Part shown: positions 16,243 through 25,529 of the stretch, piece by piece
Position numbering within the stretch: the first letter of the stretch is position 1
Layout: each line of letters starts with the position of its first letter
DNA from: Spirosoma agri
Lineage (GTDB): Bacteria > Bacteroidota > Bacteroidia > Cytophagales > Spirosomataceae
Assembly: GCF_010747415.1 (NCBI RefSeq)
Contig: NZ_JAAGNZ010000001.1
Location: 2,728,001 to 2,792,000, forward strand
Length of the DNA: 64,000 nt
Direction: 5' to 3'
Program-made: the position numbers and the translations under genes
Notes under the pieces: generated by a model
Told to the model about the DNA's origin: nothing
Database searches by the model: none
The model's input: only the letters and a program-made list of their open reading frames with translations

Positions 16243-18645
16243 ATGGTGATTCATTACCTCACGGTGGCCCGGCGTCACTTGTGGCAACATTGGCGTGTCA
16301 ATCTCATTAGCCTGCTGGGTCTGGCGGTGGGGTTAGCCAGTGGCCTGGTGCTGTTTTTAGTGGTCAACTACCTCTTTAGCTTTGATCGCTATCACCCGCA
16401 TCTGGACCGAACCTACTGGATTGTAACCGACATCAAGCGGGAAACCGTCAACCCAACCGACGCAGCCCCCCGCCCGCTGGCGGAGGTACTCCGGCGCGAC
16501 TATGCCTTTGTAGAAAGTGCAGTCCGGCTGGAAACGTTCTTTGGGCGAACCCTGATCGTTCCGAATGGACAGGGCGGTTGGATCAAAAAGTTCGCGGAGG
16601 CTCGTACCGTTTGCTTTACCGAGCCTCAGTATTTTGACTTGTTTGGCGTAGAGTGGGTGAGCGGTAACCGGCAAACGGCACTGGCTGCTCCGAATACCAT
16701 TGTGCTTAGTGAACAGTATGCCCGTAAATATTTCGATACCGCACCGGCCTTGGGGCGAACCATTCGGCTAGACAATCGAACCGACCTGACGGTAACGGGC
16801 ATTGTCAGGAACCCGCCCGCCAATACCCAGCTTCGGTACGATGCTTTTGTCTCATACGCCACCATTCCCGTCCTCGAAGGGCAACATGCGTTGGCCGACT
16901 GGCAGGGGCTACAAGCTATGTGCTTCGTACGACTGCGGGAGGGAACTAATCCCGACCTACTCAATCGAAGTTTACCGGTCATTCGGCGTAAAAATCTACC
17001 AGCTCAGCACGTTAACCAATTTGATTATAAGGTCTTGCCGCTGGCAGAACTGAACCATCAGCGCAGTGGTACGGCTCCGCGTTCAGTGCTCTACGCACTG
17101 ATTGGGGTAGGGGTGCTCCTTGTGCTGGCTGGCTGCGTCAATTTTATTAACCTGGCGACGGCCCGGGCGCTCAAACGGGCGCGGGAGGTGGGTGTTCGCA
17201 AAGTGATGGGTAGCACGCATTGGCAACTGATCGGTCAGTTCATGCTGGAAACCGCCTTGCTGGTACTACTCGCGGTGCTTGTCGCTTTGGTGCTGACCCA
17301 GCTAAGCGTACCGCTGGTCAATCGAACCCTGGCCGCGAACGTTGAAATGCTCCATCCGGATCTGTCCATTGGCGATGTGATTCAGCCGCGGGCCATGGGG
17401 TGGTTTCTGGGTCTGATCGGTGGCGTTATTATTCTTTCGGGCCTGTATCCGGCCTTCGTGCTGGCCCGTTTCAATCCGGCAACGGCACTCACGAACCGAC
17501 CAGCAACTCGACTTGCAGGCGGGCTAACCGTTCGGCAGATACTTATTCTGGGTCAGTTTGTGCTGATGTACTTGTTCATCCTGGGCGTGCTGGTCATTAC
17601 GACGCAACTTCGGCATATGCAAAAAGTACCCTGGGGTTTTCGACACGACCCGGCGCTGGTCGTTTTTCTGCCCCAGCAGGGGGGCGTTCCTATGTCGGTC
17701 TTACGAGAACAGTGGAAGCGTATTCCAGGCGTTGAGGAAGTGGCTTTCGGAAGCGATCTGCCCGCGTCGCCCCACAACTGGCCCAATCCATTCAGCTACC
17801 ACACCGCGACCGAACCCGAATCCTTCGAAACCCGCGTACGGGCGGTGGATGAAAACTACCTGTCCGTTTTCGACTTGTCGCTGGTGGCGGGTCGGAACGT
17901 CCGGTCCCCCGACACGACCGGGCGCGAGGTGCTGGTCAATGAGACACTGGTAAAGCAGTTAGGCGTTGTCTCGCCCGCAGCCATCCTGGGTAAACCCATC
18001 CGGCTGAAAGATGCCGATCGGGTTATCGTTGGCATTGTGCGCGACTTCCGTAGTGGTGATTTGCACCAACCCGTTTTGCCCATAACGCTGATTCATGACC
18101 TCCCGCATAGCCGGGCAGCGGTGCTGCGTCTAAGTCCGGCCTACTCCGACCAGACCCGGCAGGCCATTCAGCGGGTGTGGGACAAGGTGTTGCCGGATCA
18201 GGTCTATCATGCCGAAACGCTAACCGATCTGATGCAACACTTTACCGAAACGGAGCGATTGTTGGGGGGACTGGCCCAGGCGTTCGCGCTGGTAGCCATT
18301 GGTCTGAGTTGCCTGGGTTTGTACGGACTTGTGACTTTCCTGAGCGAAACCAAAGCTAAAGAAATTGGCGTTCGCCGGGTACTCGGTGCCCGCACGACCC
18401 AACTCCTTTGGGTATTAGGCCGGGAGTTCGGCAAACTACTTGGTCTGGGCTTTCTGGTAGCGGCACCGGTTGGGGCGTGGGCTTTGTCGGGTTGGCTTCA
18501 ACAATACGCGTACCGAATTCCGGTAAGCGGTTGGCTGGTGGTGGCAACTTTTCTGCTGACCGGGCTGATAACCGCGCTGACCGTTTTCCGTCAGGCCCTG
18601 AGCGCTGCCCGTATCAATCCGGTTTACTACCTCAAAAGTGAATAA
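16243..18645 (+). CDS. FtsX/MacB-type ABC transporter permease
   Basis: An 800-aa inner-membrane protein of the MacB_PCD-FtsX class. TM1 lies at about 18-40, followed by a periplasmic MacB-like domain (to about 280), an FtsX block (about 285-410, beginning YALIGVGVLLVLAGCVNFIN and including ARALKRAREVGVRKVMGS), a second TM and periplasmic domain (about 430-680), and a second FtsX block (about 685-795, with KEIGVRRVLGARTTQL). No ATPase gene is adjacent, as is common for these Bacteroidota duplicated permeases. Such proteins transmit ATP-driven motion to periplasmic partners; the substrate is unknown. It is the third gene of the PadR operon. Confidence 0.88.
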   Translation: MVIHYLTVARRHLWQHWRVNLISLLGLAVGLASGLVLFLVVNYLFSFDRYHPHLDRTYWIVTDIKRETVNPTDAAPRPLAEVLRRDYAFVESAVRLETFFGRTLIVPNGQGGWIKKFAEARTVCFTEPQYFDLFGVEWVSGNRQTALAAPNTIVLSEQYARKYFDTAPALGRTIRLDNRTDLTVTGIVRNPPANTQLRYDAFVSYATIPVLEGQHALADWQGLQAMCFVRLREGTNPDLLNRSLPVIRRKNLPAQHVNQFDYKVLPLAELNHQRSGTAPRSVLYALIGVGVLLVLAGCVNFINLATARALKRAREVGVRKVMGSTHWQLIGQFMLETALLVLLAVLVALVLTQLSVPLVNRTLAANVEMLHPDLSIGDVIQPRAMGWFLGLIGGVIILSGLYPAFVLARFNPATALTNRPATRLAGGLTVRQILILGQFVLMYLFILGVLVITTQLRHMQKVPWGFRHDPALVVFLPQQGGVPMSVLREQWKRIPGVEEVAFGSDLPASPHNWPNPFSYHTATEPESFETRVRAVDENYLSVFDLSLVAGRNVRSPDTTGREVLVNETLVKQLGVVSPAAILGKPIRLKDADRVIVGIVRDFRSGDLHQPVLPITLIHDLPHSRAAVLRLSPAYSDQTRQAIQRVWDKVLPDQVYHAETLTDLMQHFTETERLLGGLAQAFALVAIGLSCLGLYGLVTFLSETKAKEIGVRRVLGARTTQLLWVLGREFGKLLGLGFLVAAPVGAWALSGWLQQYAYRIPVSGWLVVATFLLTGLITALTVFRQALSAARINPVYYLKSE

Positions 18646-18731
18646 CCGACTGTTCTATTCGTCCAAAATGGAGGCTGGTCGGTACACGGCAGTCTTTCGT
18701 TCCTACGTTTATTTATTCTCCTTTTCTGCTT

Positions 18732-20843
18732 ATGAAAGTTCTTACGGTTTGTTTCTTGCTAATAAGCTTATTCACGTCCGCTCAGTCCAAAACGCGTGAG
18801 CGCCTGAAAAGGGCTCAGGCGGCAACTTCAACGGTTGACATTTTATGGGATACCGCTGGTGTTCCTCACATCTATGGGCAAACGCTGGAAGCCATGTACT
18901 ACGGCTTCGGGTACGCTCAGATGCAGAACCACGCGAACCTGTTGCTTCAATTGTACGGGCAGGCACGGGGCCGGGCGGCTGAATACTGGGGACCCGCCTA
19001 TCTGGACTCGGACAAAATCATAACCCTGTTTGGCGTACCTCAGCAGGCGCAGCAGCAATATACCCAGCAGGAAGCAGCCTATAAACCGTGTCTGGACCGC
19101 TTCGTCGACGGGCTGAATGCGTATGCCAACGCACATCCGGAAGCTATCGGACCCGAATTTAGTCAGGTACTGCCGATCAAACCGCAGGACGTACTAGCCC
19201 ATATCAGTCGCGTGCTGGTGCTCGAATTTGTTGGCGGATACGAGGCCGGGGCGGCCCGCGTGATGCTGCCGGGTTCGAATGCCTACGCGATTGCACCCGC
19301 CAAATCAGCGTCGAAAAAAGCGATGCTGATGGCAAACCCGCATCTGCCCTGGGAGGGATTCTTTCTGTTCTTCGAAGCGCATCTGAACGGACCCGATTTC
19401 ATGGCGTATGGGGCTTCGCTGGTCGGTCAGCCGGTGCTCAACATTGCTTTCAATCAGCATCTGGGCTGGACACATACGGTAAACACAATCGACGCGTCTG
19501 ACCGGTATGCGCTTACGCTACAGGACGATGGCTATAGGCTGGACGGCGTTAAACAAGCGTTCGAGACGAAGGCCGTTACTCTGAAGGTTCGGCAGCCGGA
19601 CGGTCAGCTTAAACTACAGCCGCTGACGTACCGCTATACCAAACACGGGCCGGTGATGGAAACCAAAGACGGAAAAAGTTATGCCTTTCGGTTTGCGGGA
19701 TTGACAAATCCGGGCGTGGCCGCCCAGCATCATGCCATGGCCAAAGCCAAAAATCTGGCCGAGTTCGAAGCCGCTCTCCAACGAATGCAACTGCCCATGT
19801 TCAACGTCATTTATGCGGACGAAAAGGGTAATGTCATGTATGTCTTCGATGGGAATGTACCCATGCGCAGCGAGGGTGACTGGCGGTTCTGGCAAGGGGC
19901 AATCGACGGTTCGGCGGGAAAGTATATCTGGACCAAAACGCACCCGTATCGGGATCTGCCCCGTGTTCTCAATCCTCCATCGGGTTTCGTGCAGAACGCC
20001 AATGATGCGCCCTGGAGTTGTACCTATCCGGCTGTGCTAAATCCCGCGGATTTTCCTGGCTATATGTCGCCGGTAGATATGCCCTTACGCTTGCGGCCTC
20101 AGCGATCGATCAACTTGATCAAGGATGATGCATCGATCAGTTTTGACGAGTTGGTAGGGTATAAACTGAATACGGGACTAGAAGCGGCCGACCGTTTCCT
20201 GGACGATCTGCTGGCTGCCGTTGAACAATCGCCTGACTCGCTGACGCAGCAGGCCGCTTCGGTGCTTAAGGCTTGGGACAAAACGACCAACCCGGATAGC
20301 AAAGGGGCCGTTTTGTTCACGGCCTGGTTCGACCGGTTCAATCCGGGTATGGCCGCCGTTGGCTGGGATGCCGCCAGGCCGGTCAGTACTCCCGATGGAA
20401 TAAAAGATCCACAAAAAGCCGCCGAAACACTGCGTAGCGTGGCCCAGCAGGTACGCGAGCGATATGGTCGGCTGGACGTTGCCTGGGGTGAGGTAAACCG
20501 ATTTGGTCCAGCCGGAAAGGATTACCCGGCGAATGGAGGCTCTGAGTACTACGGTATTTATCGGACCATTCAATTCGCGCCGGACCCCAAACAGCCACAA
20601 CTTAACCGGGCGGTTGCCGGTGATACGTACGTAGCCATTACTGAGTTCGGACAGAAACCAAGGGCGCAGGTGTCGTTAAGCTACGGCAATGCGAGTCAGC
20701 CCGGCCACAAACACACGGGGGACGGGTGGAAACGCATGTCCGACAAACAGCTCCGGGAGGCTTTACTAGACAAAGCGGCCATTCTGCAACAACTGGAGAA
20801 AAAGGAAACGCTACAGCTTGACACAACGCCTACCCATCGCTGA
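18732..20843 (+). CDS. penicillin-acylase family N-terminal nucleophile hydrolase
   Basis: A 703-aa precursor with a signal peptide (1-18, ending FTSAQS), an alpha-subunit region (about 25-165, with VDILWDTAGVPHIYGQTLEA and FGYAQMQNHANLLLQLYGQ), a short linker, and the beta subunit beginning at Ser182 in LPGSNAYAIAP. Ser182 would become the N-terminal nucleophile after autocleavage. ANPHLPWEGFFLFFEAHL and the TKHGPVME block are typical of the family. It is closest in feel to acyl-homoserine-lactone and penicillin acylases, which cleave amide bonds of acylated compounds in the periplasm. The true substrate cannot be read from sequence. It sits 86 bp after the permease and may be read through from it. 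Confidence 0.85.
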   Translation: MKVLTVCFLLISLFTSAQSKTRERLKRAQAATSTVDILWDTAGVPHIYGQTLEAMYYGFGYAQMQNHANLLLQLYGQARGRAAEYWGPAYLDSDKIITLFGVPQQAQQQYTQQEAAYKPCLDRFVDGLNAYANAHPEAIGPEFSQVLPIKPQDVLAHISRVLVLEFVGGYEAGAARVMLPGSNAYAIAPAKSASKKAMLMANPHLPWEGFFLFFEAHLNGPDFMAYGASLVGQPVLNIAFNQHLGWTHTVNTIDASDRYALTLQDDGYRLDGVKQAFETKAVTLKVRQPDGQLKLQPLTYRYTKHGPVMETKDGKSYAFRFAGLTNPGVAAQHHAMAKAKNLAEFEAALQRMQLPMFNVIYADEKGNVMYVFDGNVPMRSEGDWRFWQGAIDGSAGKYIWTKTHPYRDLPRVLNPPSGFVQNANDAPWSCTYPAVLNPADFPGYMSPVDMPLRLRPQRSINLIKDDASISFDELVGYKLNTGLEAADRFLDDLLAAVEQSPDSLTQQAASVLKAWDKTTNPDSKGAVLFTAWFDRFNPGMAAVGWDAARPVSTPDGIKDPQKAAETLRSVAQQVRERYGRLDVAWGEVNRFGPAGKDYPANGGSEYYGIYRTIQFAPDPKQPQLNRAVAGDTYVAITEFGQKPRAQVSLSYGNASQPGHKHTGDGWKRMSDKQLREALLDKAAILQQLEKKETLQLDTTPTHR

Positions 20844-20912
20844 ATTAGCTTGCTGCCTTACCGTGAGTTACAAATAACACAGCGCTGATTGTTCGGCGAA
20901 GATAACCAGTCA

Positions 20913-20956
20913 GCGCCTGGGGTACGCCTGGCCATTGACCAACGCACCCCAGGCGC
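20913..20956. terminator. bidirectional hairpin between convergent genes
   Basis: Perfect 11-bp GC-rich arms (20913-20923 and 20946-20956) lie between the acylase-family gene and the convergent small secreted-protein gene. Confidence 0.6.
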
Positions 20957-20970
20957 ATGAACTGGAACGG

Positions 20971-21357
20971 TTACTGATTCGGGATCGGTTGACCAGTCGG
21001 CGGGTTAGTATCGCTGGTCGTTTCGTTCGTGACCGGGCGTGATAGCGTAAGGCGTTGAATTTTGTAGTTTCGTTGCGATACGTCTACCTCCGGTGTGTGT
21101 GGCACAACTACGCCCCCCGCTGGCACGGCACCCGGTATTTGTTGCTTATAGCTGGTCACCGGTCCTGGATTGGTTGGCGGTTTGCTGACCGTTATGCCCG
21201 CTTTATTTTCCCACTGGCGGGCCTTGGCTGCTTTGTTAGGGTGCTTGTAATTGTGGGTCGAATAGGTGTGATCGTTCCGTAGTTTCCGGTCATCCTGGGC
21301 TGAGGCTTTTACGAATAAAAGACTACTTAAGGCGGCTACTAACAGGTATGTTTTCAT
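20971..21357 (-). CDS. small secreted protein of unknown function, probable two-component target
   Basis: A 128-aa protein with a signal peptide (1-20, ending VKASAQ). The mature part is polar, rich in Asn, Thr and Pro, low in hydrophobic content and probably disordered (for example NHYSTHNYK-like segments and a Pro/Thr-rich tail ending GQPIPNQ). I do not recognise the family. The 246-bp upstream region carries four TTAG repeats with an exact 11-bp period (21451-21487), the layout expected for an OmpR-type regulator, and an OmpR-type response regulator is encoded immediately beyond the kinase gene. It is therefore a likely output gene of that system, by inference. Confidence 0.6.
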   Translation of the reverse strand: MKTYLLVAALSSLLFVKASAQDDRKLRNDHTYSTHNYKHPNKAAKARQWENKAGITVSKPPTNPGPVTSYKQQIPGAVPAGGVVVPHTPEVDVSQRNYKIQRLTLSRPVTNETTSDTNPPTGQPIPNQ

Positions 21358-21450
21358 GGCTTCTCGTTGGTTATGTCATTGACCAGCTAGCTGTACGTGA
21401 TTTGGTTAAACGCATCGGCTGGTTGACATGACAAAGGTCGCACCCCCGCG

Positions 21451-21487
21451 TTAGGCTCGTGTTAGAGCCGGATTAGAACGGCGTTAG
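21451..21487. promoter_or_regulatory. four TTAG repeats at 11-bp period, candidate response-regulator binding array
   Basis: TTAG occurs at 21451, 21462, 21473 and 21484, each exactly 11 bp apart, about 94-130 bp upstream of the secreted-protein ATG. OmpR/PhoB-family regulators bind direct repeats spaced one helical turn apart, so this is a likely binding array for the neighbouring response regulator. Confidence 0.6.
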
Positions 21488-21603
21488 AAATGTAGATAGG
21501 GCTGCGTCAAGACCCGTTATCCTGGATTCAACGGGTAAAATTGACCCATACGGGCCATCGTCTGGACGGTCCGAATCGGCAAAGTCAACATGAATAGAGG
21601 GTG

Positions 21604-22965
21604 TCAGCCAGGTAGGGAAACCGTAAAGGTTGTGCCCGCTTCTGCCGACGAGTCGACCCGAATCTGACCCTGGTGGAGTTGGATAATGCGCTCGGTGAGG
21701 GCAAGACCAAGACCATGACCGGTATGGCCATTGGCGTTACGTCCCCGCAGGAAAGGACTAAAAATAGTGGGTAGTTGATCGGGAGCAATGGGAACTCCAG
21801 TGTTGTGGATCGTCACCTGTAGCTCCGTGCCCTGTCTGATCAACTGCATCCAGACCGTATGATCGGGTGAAAATTTCCCGCCATTGTCCAGCAGGTTGAA
21901 AAAGGCCGTTCGCAGCAAGGCTTCACTACCCGTTAGTTGCCAGTCGGAAGCGTGTGTGTCGGGCGGGTCGATGCGCAGGTGAATCGTGTAATCCGGTTGA
22001 AGTTGCTGGATCTTCGCCTGAATCTGCGTCAGTAAGGCATCCAGTTGAACGGGGCCCATCGGTACCGCCGAGGCATCCATACTCGCCTTAGCCAGCTCAA
22101 GTAACCCATTCGTCATTCGATTTAAGCCGCGTACATCATCCAGAACCGAACGAAGAGTGGCCCTCAGTTCGTCCGGCTCGTCCTCCGCCAGCAATGAAAC
22201 TTCCAGCTGACCCGTAATGGCCGTCAGGGGTGTCCGTAGCTCATGGGAAGCATGCGACACGAACGAACGCTGTAGCTTAAACGCTTCTTCCAGCCGGTTC
22301 AGCATCCGGTTGAATCGCCGGGCCAACTGGGTCAGCTCATCGCCCTGAGAACCCTCAGGTAAACGCGAGGAAAGGCTGGTGGCCGTAATGGTATCGATGC
22401 GCTGGTTGATTTGGCTAATGGGCTTAAGCATACGTCCCGCAAAAAAACGACCGGCGATCAGCATCAGTCCCGTCATTACACACCAGCCGATACCCAGCAG
22501 TTGGGCCAAACTGGCTACGGTACGAACGCCGTACGTATCTACCGCCGAGGCCACAATGATGTAGGGGCGTTGCTGATCAGTAAATAAAATGCCCACGATC
22601 TCGCGGGTCGCTTCCCGCCAGACTACTTTCCCCTCGTTGCGGATTCGGGTTAATGTTTCGGGTGTGAGCGCGAGGTAGTCGGTTCCACTCTCATACACGA
22701 GCCGGTTTTGCGCATTGTAGATGATCAGCTCCTCGTCGGGCAGGACCGTCAGCTGGTTCCTGTCCATTAACTTATAGAGGTTCAGGCTGATCCGTTCCTG
22801 GCCTAACAATAAATGACCTGCTGTGGTCGCTTCGGCCTGCAACCGCGCATGAAACTCGCGCAATCGGTACTGTTCGGCCACTCCGTACAGGAGTCCGCAA
22901 AACAGGGCCAGCAGGATGGAGACGATGGCCGTAAACAAAAGGGTCAGTCGAGTGCGCAGGCTCAT
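21604..22965 (-). CDS. sensor histidine kinase (HAMP, HisKA, HATPase)
   Basis: A 453-aa membrane kinase. TM1 lies at about 9-29, with a periplasmic sensor loop of about 120 residues, TM2 at about 155-175, HAMP at about 178-230, the HisKA dimerisation domain with the phospho-His in FVSHASHELRTPLTAITG (near residue 240), and a HATPase domain with an N box (FFNLLDNGGKFSPDH) and a G2 box (GHGLGLALTERI). It autophosphorylates and passes the phosphate to the response regulator encoded just upstream, whose stop overlaps the kinase start by 4 bp (ATGA), implying translational coupling. The domain order resembles CusS/QseC-type kinases; the signal is unknown. Confidence 0.93.
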   Translation of the reverse strand: MSLRTRLTLLFTAIVSILLALFCGLLYGVAEQYRLREFHARLQAEATTAGHLLLGQERISLNLYKLMDRNQLTVLPDEELIIYNAQNRLVYESGTDYLALTPETLTRIRNEGKVVWREATREIVGILFTDQQRPYIIVASAVDTYGVRTVASLAQLLGIGWCVMTGLMLIAGRFFAGRMLKPISQINQRIDTITATSLSSRLPEGSQGDELTQLARRFNRMLNRLEEAFKLQRSFVSHASHELRTPLTAITGQLEVSLLAEDEPDELRATLRSVLDDVRGLNRMTNGLLELAKASMDASAVPMGPVQLDALLTQIQAKIQQLQPDYTIHLRIDPPDTHASDWQLTGSEALLRTAFFNLLDNGGKFSPDHTVWMQLIRQGTELQVTIHNTGVPIAPDQLPTIFSPFLRGRNANGHTGHGLGLALTERIIQLHQGQIRVDSSAEAGTTFTVSLPG

Positions 22966-23657
22966 TTTTCTTTCAGGACGTAGCCCATTCCAATCAGGGT
23001 GTGGATGAGTTTGACCGGCGAATCTTTATCGATTTTAGCGCGCAGGTAGCTGATATACACATCGATCACGTTCGTGCCTGTGTCGAAGCCAGTATCCCAG
23101 ACCTGCTCGGCGATATCCACCCTTGAAACAACCCGTCCCGCGTTACGCATCAGGTATTCCAGGAGCGCGAACTCGCGGGCGGTCAGCTCAATGGTTTGTC
23201 CTCTCCGGCGGGCCAGGCGCTGGTGGAGGTTCAGTTCCAGATCGGCCACGTGCAGGGTTTCGGCTGCTTCTTCCGCTGGTGCCGATCGACGCAGCAGTGC
23301 CTTCACCCGAGCCAGCAGTTCCATGAAATCAAAGGGCTTGGCCAGATAATCGTCGGCTCCGGCTTCGAAGCCCAGAAGTTTGTCAGCGGTCGTGTCCAGC
23401 GCCGTCAGCATCAGGATTGGCAGCCGACTGTGTTGCCCGCGAATGTACTCGGCCAGATCAAGTCCACTCCAATCCGGCAGATTAACGTCCAGAATAATCA
23501 GATCGTAGCGCGTGGTATCGAAACGATTTTTACCTTCTTCGCCCGTCAGGGCCACATCGACTGTGTAGGCTTGTGTTTGAAGCCCCTTTTTGATGAACGT
23601 TGCCACTTTAGGCTCATCTTCAACCACCAGCAAGTGCGCATTGGGGCCAGGTGTCAT
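22962..23657 (-). CDS. OmpR-family response regulator
   Basis: A 231-aa two-domain regulator. The receiver domain (about 6-120) has the acidic pair in VVEDEPKVATFIKKGL, the phospho-acceptor Asp near residue 57 in LIILDVNLPDWSG, and the conserved Thr and Lys in LTALDTTADKL and DDYLAKPFDF. The C-terminal winged helix (about 130-228) has LTAREFALLEYLMRNAGRVV, SRVDIAEQVW and NVIDVYISYLRAKID. It is phosphorylated by the kinase it overlaps by 4 bp. Members of this architecture bind direct repeats about 10-11 bp apart, which matches the TTAG array upstream of the small secreted-protein gene. Confidence 0.94.
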   Translation of the reverse strand: MTPGPNAHLLVVEDEPKVATFIKKGLQTQAYTVDVALTGEEGKNRFDTTRYDLIILDVNLPDWSGLDLAEYIRGQHSRLPILMLTALDTTADKLLGFEAGADDYLAKPFDFMELLARVKALLRRSAPAEEAAETLHVADLELNLHQRLARRRGQTIELTAREFALLEYLMRNAGRVVSRVDIAEQVWDTGFDTGTNVIDVYISYLRAKIDKDSPVKLIHTLIGMGYVLKEK

Positions 23658-23799
23658 AGGGGTAAGACCGGTTCGGGTGCAAAGCCAGATCGAGCCTGCT
23701 CCGTGGATGATGGAGTTGCAATGTACGAACCAACACCGAACTCACCACGGTCAATCGAGCAACAGGGTGAACCGGACAACCGCTTTTCCGCCAGAGCAA

Positions 23800-23997
23800 T
23801 CAGGCACAGATGCGAACCCGCGCGATACGAATGCCGGGTTGGTTGAAGTGCCGTTGCATTTCGGCGAATACCCAGTCAATGGCTTCGTCAGGGTCGGTAG
23901 CGGTAACCGACAGGTCCTCATTTAGCCGGAGGTTGTGATTCGTCTCATCGAGTACATCAAACATAACTCGGATTAGGTGTTTCTTTCTAGCAGCCAT
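23800..23997 (-). CDS. small hypothetical protein (65 aa)
   Basis: A 65-aa frame starting MAARKKHLIRVMFDVLDE and ending ARVRICA. It has an alternating strand-helix pattern and no membrane segment or signal peptide. The sequence has good codon structure and lies in an otherwise empty region between the response regulator (142 bp downstream) and the DUF1080 gene. An A/T-rich stretch upstream (24010-24110) could hold its promoter. I do not recognise the family. Confidence 0.5.
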   Translation of the reverse strand: MAARKKHLIRVMFDVLDETNHNLRLNEDLSVTATDPDEAIDWVFAEMQRHFNQPGIRIARVRICA

Positions 23998-24149
23998 ACA
24001 AATTGGGTACTTGTTGTTTATGGGCTAAAAATACGAGCTATCTGTTATAGTTGTATTATATGTAGCAAAAAAATAGGATGATGTGGCGGTGATTATACGA
24101 TTAGTCACATAGTGTATCGCTCGAAACTTACGTATCTGAAGCGGCTGGC

Positions 24150-24185
24150 AAAGCAACAAGCCCGGCTTCAATCGAAATCGGGCTC
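24150..24185 (-). terminator. imperfect hairpin downstream of the DUF1080 gene
   Basis: Two complementary segments (AGCCCG pairing with CGGGCT) with interrupted inner pairing lie about 25-60 bp past the DUF1080 stop on the minus strand. It is a plausible but weak terminator. Confidence 0.4.
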
Positions 24186-24212
24186 GCTGTATACCAGAAG
24201 AAGTAGTCTCTT

Positions 24213-24902
24213 TTACAATTCCTTTATTTTCAGACCGCGAAAGTAGATCGGTGCCCCGGCGTGTTTGCCCTGTAAGCCGATGTAGCCATGCAGGGGCAAA
24301 TCCGCTGCGGGTTTGTTGAGCCAGGCCGGAACGTCGGAACCGTCGGGGTTCTTCGTCGCCGACGTGAATTTCGTCAGATCGATCGTGTTCACTAACTGGT
24401 TGTTAAGTACTACATAAACCATTTTGCCCTGGCAAGTTATCGTGCAACGATTCCATTCATCGGGTTTCTTGACGAGCTTTCGGGTCGGAGCCTGGTGCCC
24501 GTAAAACGCACCGGATTGCCCGTTGGTAGGCGCTTCCGCCCATTGCTTGGTGTGATCGTCGGCAATCTGGATTTCGACTGAATTGGGAATCCAGTTCGTC
24601 GTGTCGCTGCAATGAACGACAATGCCACTGTTGGTGCCTTCGGCTGTTTTGAAGAACAGATCGAGCATAAAATCGTCGTACGGTTTAGCCGTCCAGATCG
24701 CTTTATCGGCGGTGGCGGTTAGCTCACCCTCGTCGTAATTCCAGACCCCTTTCGGGTAGTTTGCATCGGAAAGGTCGCGCTCGAAGAGGGGTTTCCAGCC
24801 CGCTCCGTTCGTGTTCGGATGGCCGGTCGGTGGGGTTTGGGCAAGAAGAAACGGAGAACAACTCAAAACGAGCAGAAGAATGAAAACAGTCTGGATGCGC
24901 AT
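24213..24902 (-). CDS. secreted DUF1080 (3-keto-disaccharide hydrolase-like) protein
   Basis: A 229-aa protein with a signal peptide (1-21, ending PFLLAQ) and a single concanavalin-like DUF1080 domain (about 30-228): WKPLFERDLSDANYPKGVW, DFMLDLFFKTAEGTNSGIVV, VEIQIADDH and PLHGYIGLQGKHAGAPIYFR. This domain is now often called 3-keto-disaccharide hydrolase because some members cleave 3-keto glycosides. The protein is likely periplasmic or surface-exposed. No oxidoreductase partner is adjacent. The downstream end is a weak hairpin at about 24150-24185. Confidence 0.88.
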   Translation of the reverse strand: MRIQTVFILLLVLSCSPFLLAQTPPTGHPNTNGAGWKPLFERDLSDANYPKGVWNYDEGELTATADKAIWTAKPYDDFMLDLFFKTAEGTNSGIVVHCSDTTNWIPNSVEIQIADDHTKQWAEAPTNGQSGAFYGHQAPTRKLVKKPDEWNRCTITCQGKMVYVVLNNQLVNTIDLTKFTSATKNPDGSDVPAWLNKPAADLPLHGYIGLQGKHAGAPIYFRGLKIKEL

Positions 24903-24940
24903 TGCAAAAGAAGGTGAAAAACGGTTAAAGGATTCTTTTG

Positions 24941-25477
24941 TCAGTCGGTCTGTAGAGCGAGTCGGATATGGGCCAGATGATGCTCGGCGTGCCAGACAAT
25001 GACCGAGAGTGCCTGAGCCAATGTGAGATCACGCTGCCGACCTGGGTGGTAGTAGGTAATGGCAAGTTGGTCGGGCCGTAGCGTGCCGACCAGAAAGGCA
25101 ATGCGCTGATGGATACCTTTCAATAGCGTAAGCGAATCGGAGATGGGAGCATATTGTCCTTCGCTGAGTGCCGCCCACGCATTGACATCGGCCATAACAC
25201 CAGTGGTATTCGGAGCCGTGAGTGCATTCTTCAACCGCATAAAATGCAGCATATGCGTGTCGGCAACGTGGTGAACAAGCTGTTGGATGGTCCAGCTATC
25301 GGGCCGGTACTGTCGGGAAAGGTCAACCGCCGAAATGTCGGTCAGGACGAGGGCATAGGCATCGGGCAGCGTTCCGATCTGATCGACAAGCTGACGAATC
25401 TCGGCAATGGTATACGCGTCCTGAGATTGCCAAAGGCCAATTGGGTAACGAGTGGAATCGGTGGATTCAGTTGTCAT
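24941..25477 (-). CDS. DinB-superfamily protein, YfiT/bacillithiol-transferase-like
   Basis: A 178-aa four-helix-bundle protein. The His motifs that bind metal in this family are visible: WTIQQLVHHVADTHMLHF in the middle and VIVWHAEHHLAHI near the C-terminus. The N-terminal PIGLWQSQ and IAEIRQLVDQIGTLPDAY match YfiT-like proteins, previously annotated as metal-dependent hydrolases and later as bacillithiol S-transferases. Many Bacteroidota make bacillithiol, so a detoxifying transferase role is plausible. It lies 38 bp from the DUF1080 start and 52 bp after MnmA, all on the minus strand. Confidence 0.82.
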   Translation of the reverse strand: MTTESTDSTRYPIGLWQSQDAYTIAEIRQLVDQIGTLPDAYALVLTDISAVDLSRQYRPDSWTIQQLVHHVADTHMLHFMRLKNALTAPNTTGVMADVNAWAALSEGQYAPISDSLTLLKGIHQRIAFLVGTLRPDQLAITYYHPGRQRDLTLAQALSVIVWHAEHHLAHIRLALQTD

Positions 25478-25529
25478 ACGTGAAACAAGAAGCGCAGCCC
25501 ACGGGTGGACTGCGCTGTAAATGTAGTCA

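Noticed and set aside
23196-23846. 216-codon open frame on the plus strand
   Set aside because: Antisense to the response regulator gene; no recognisable protein features.
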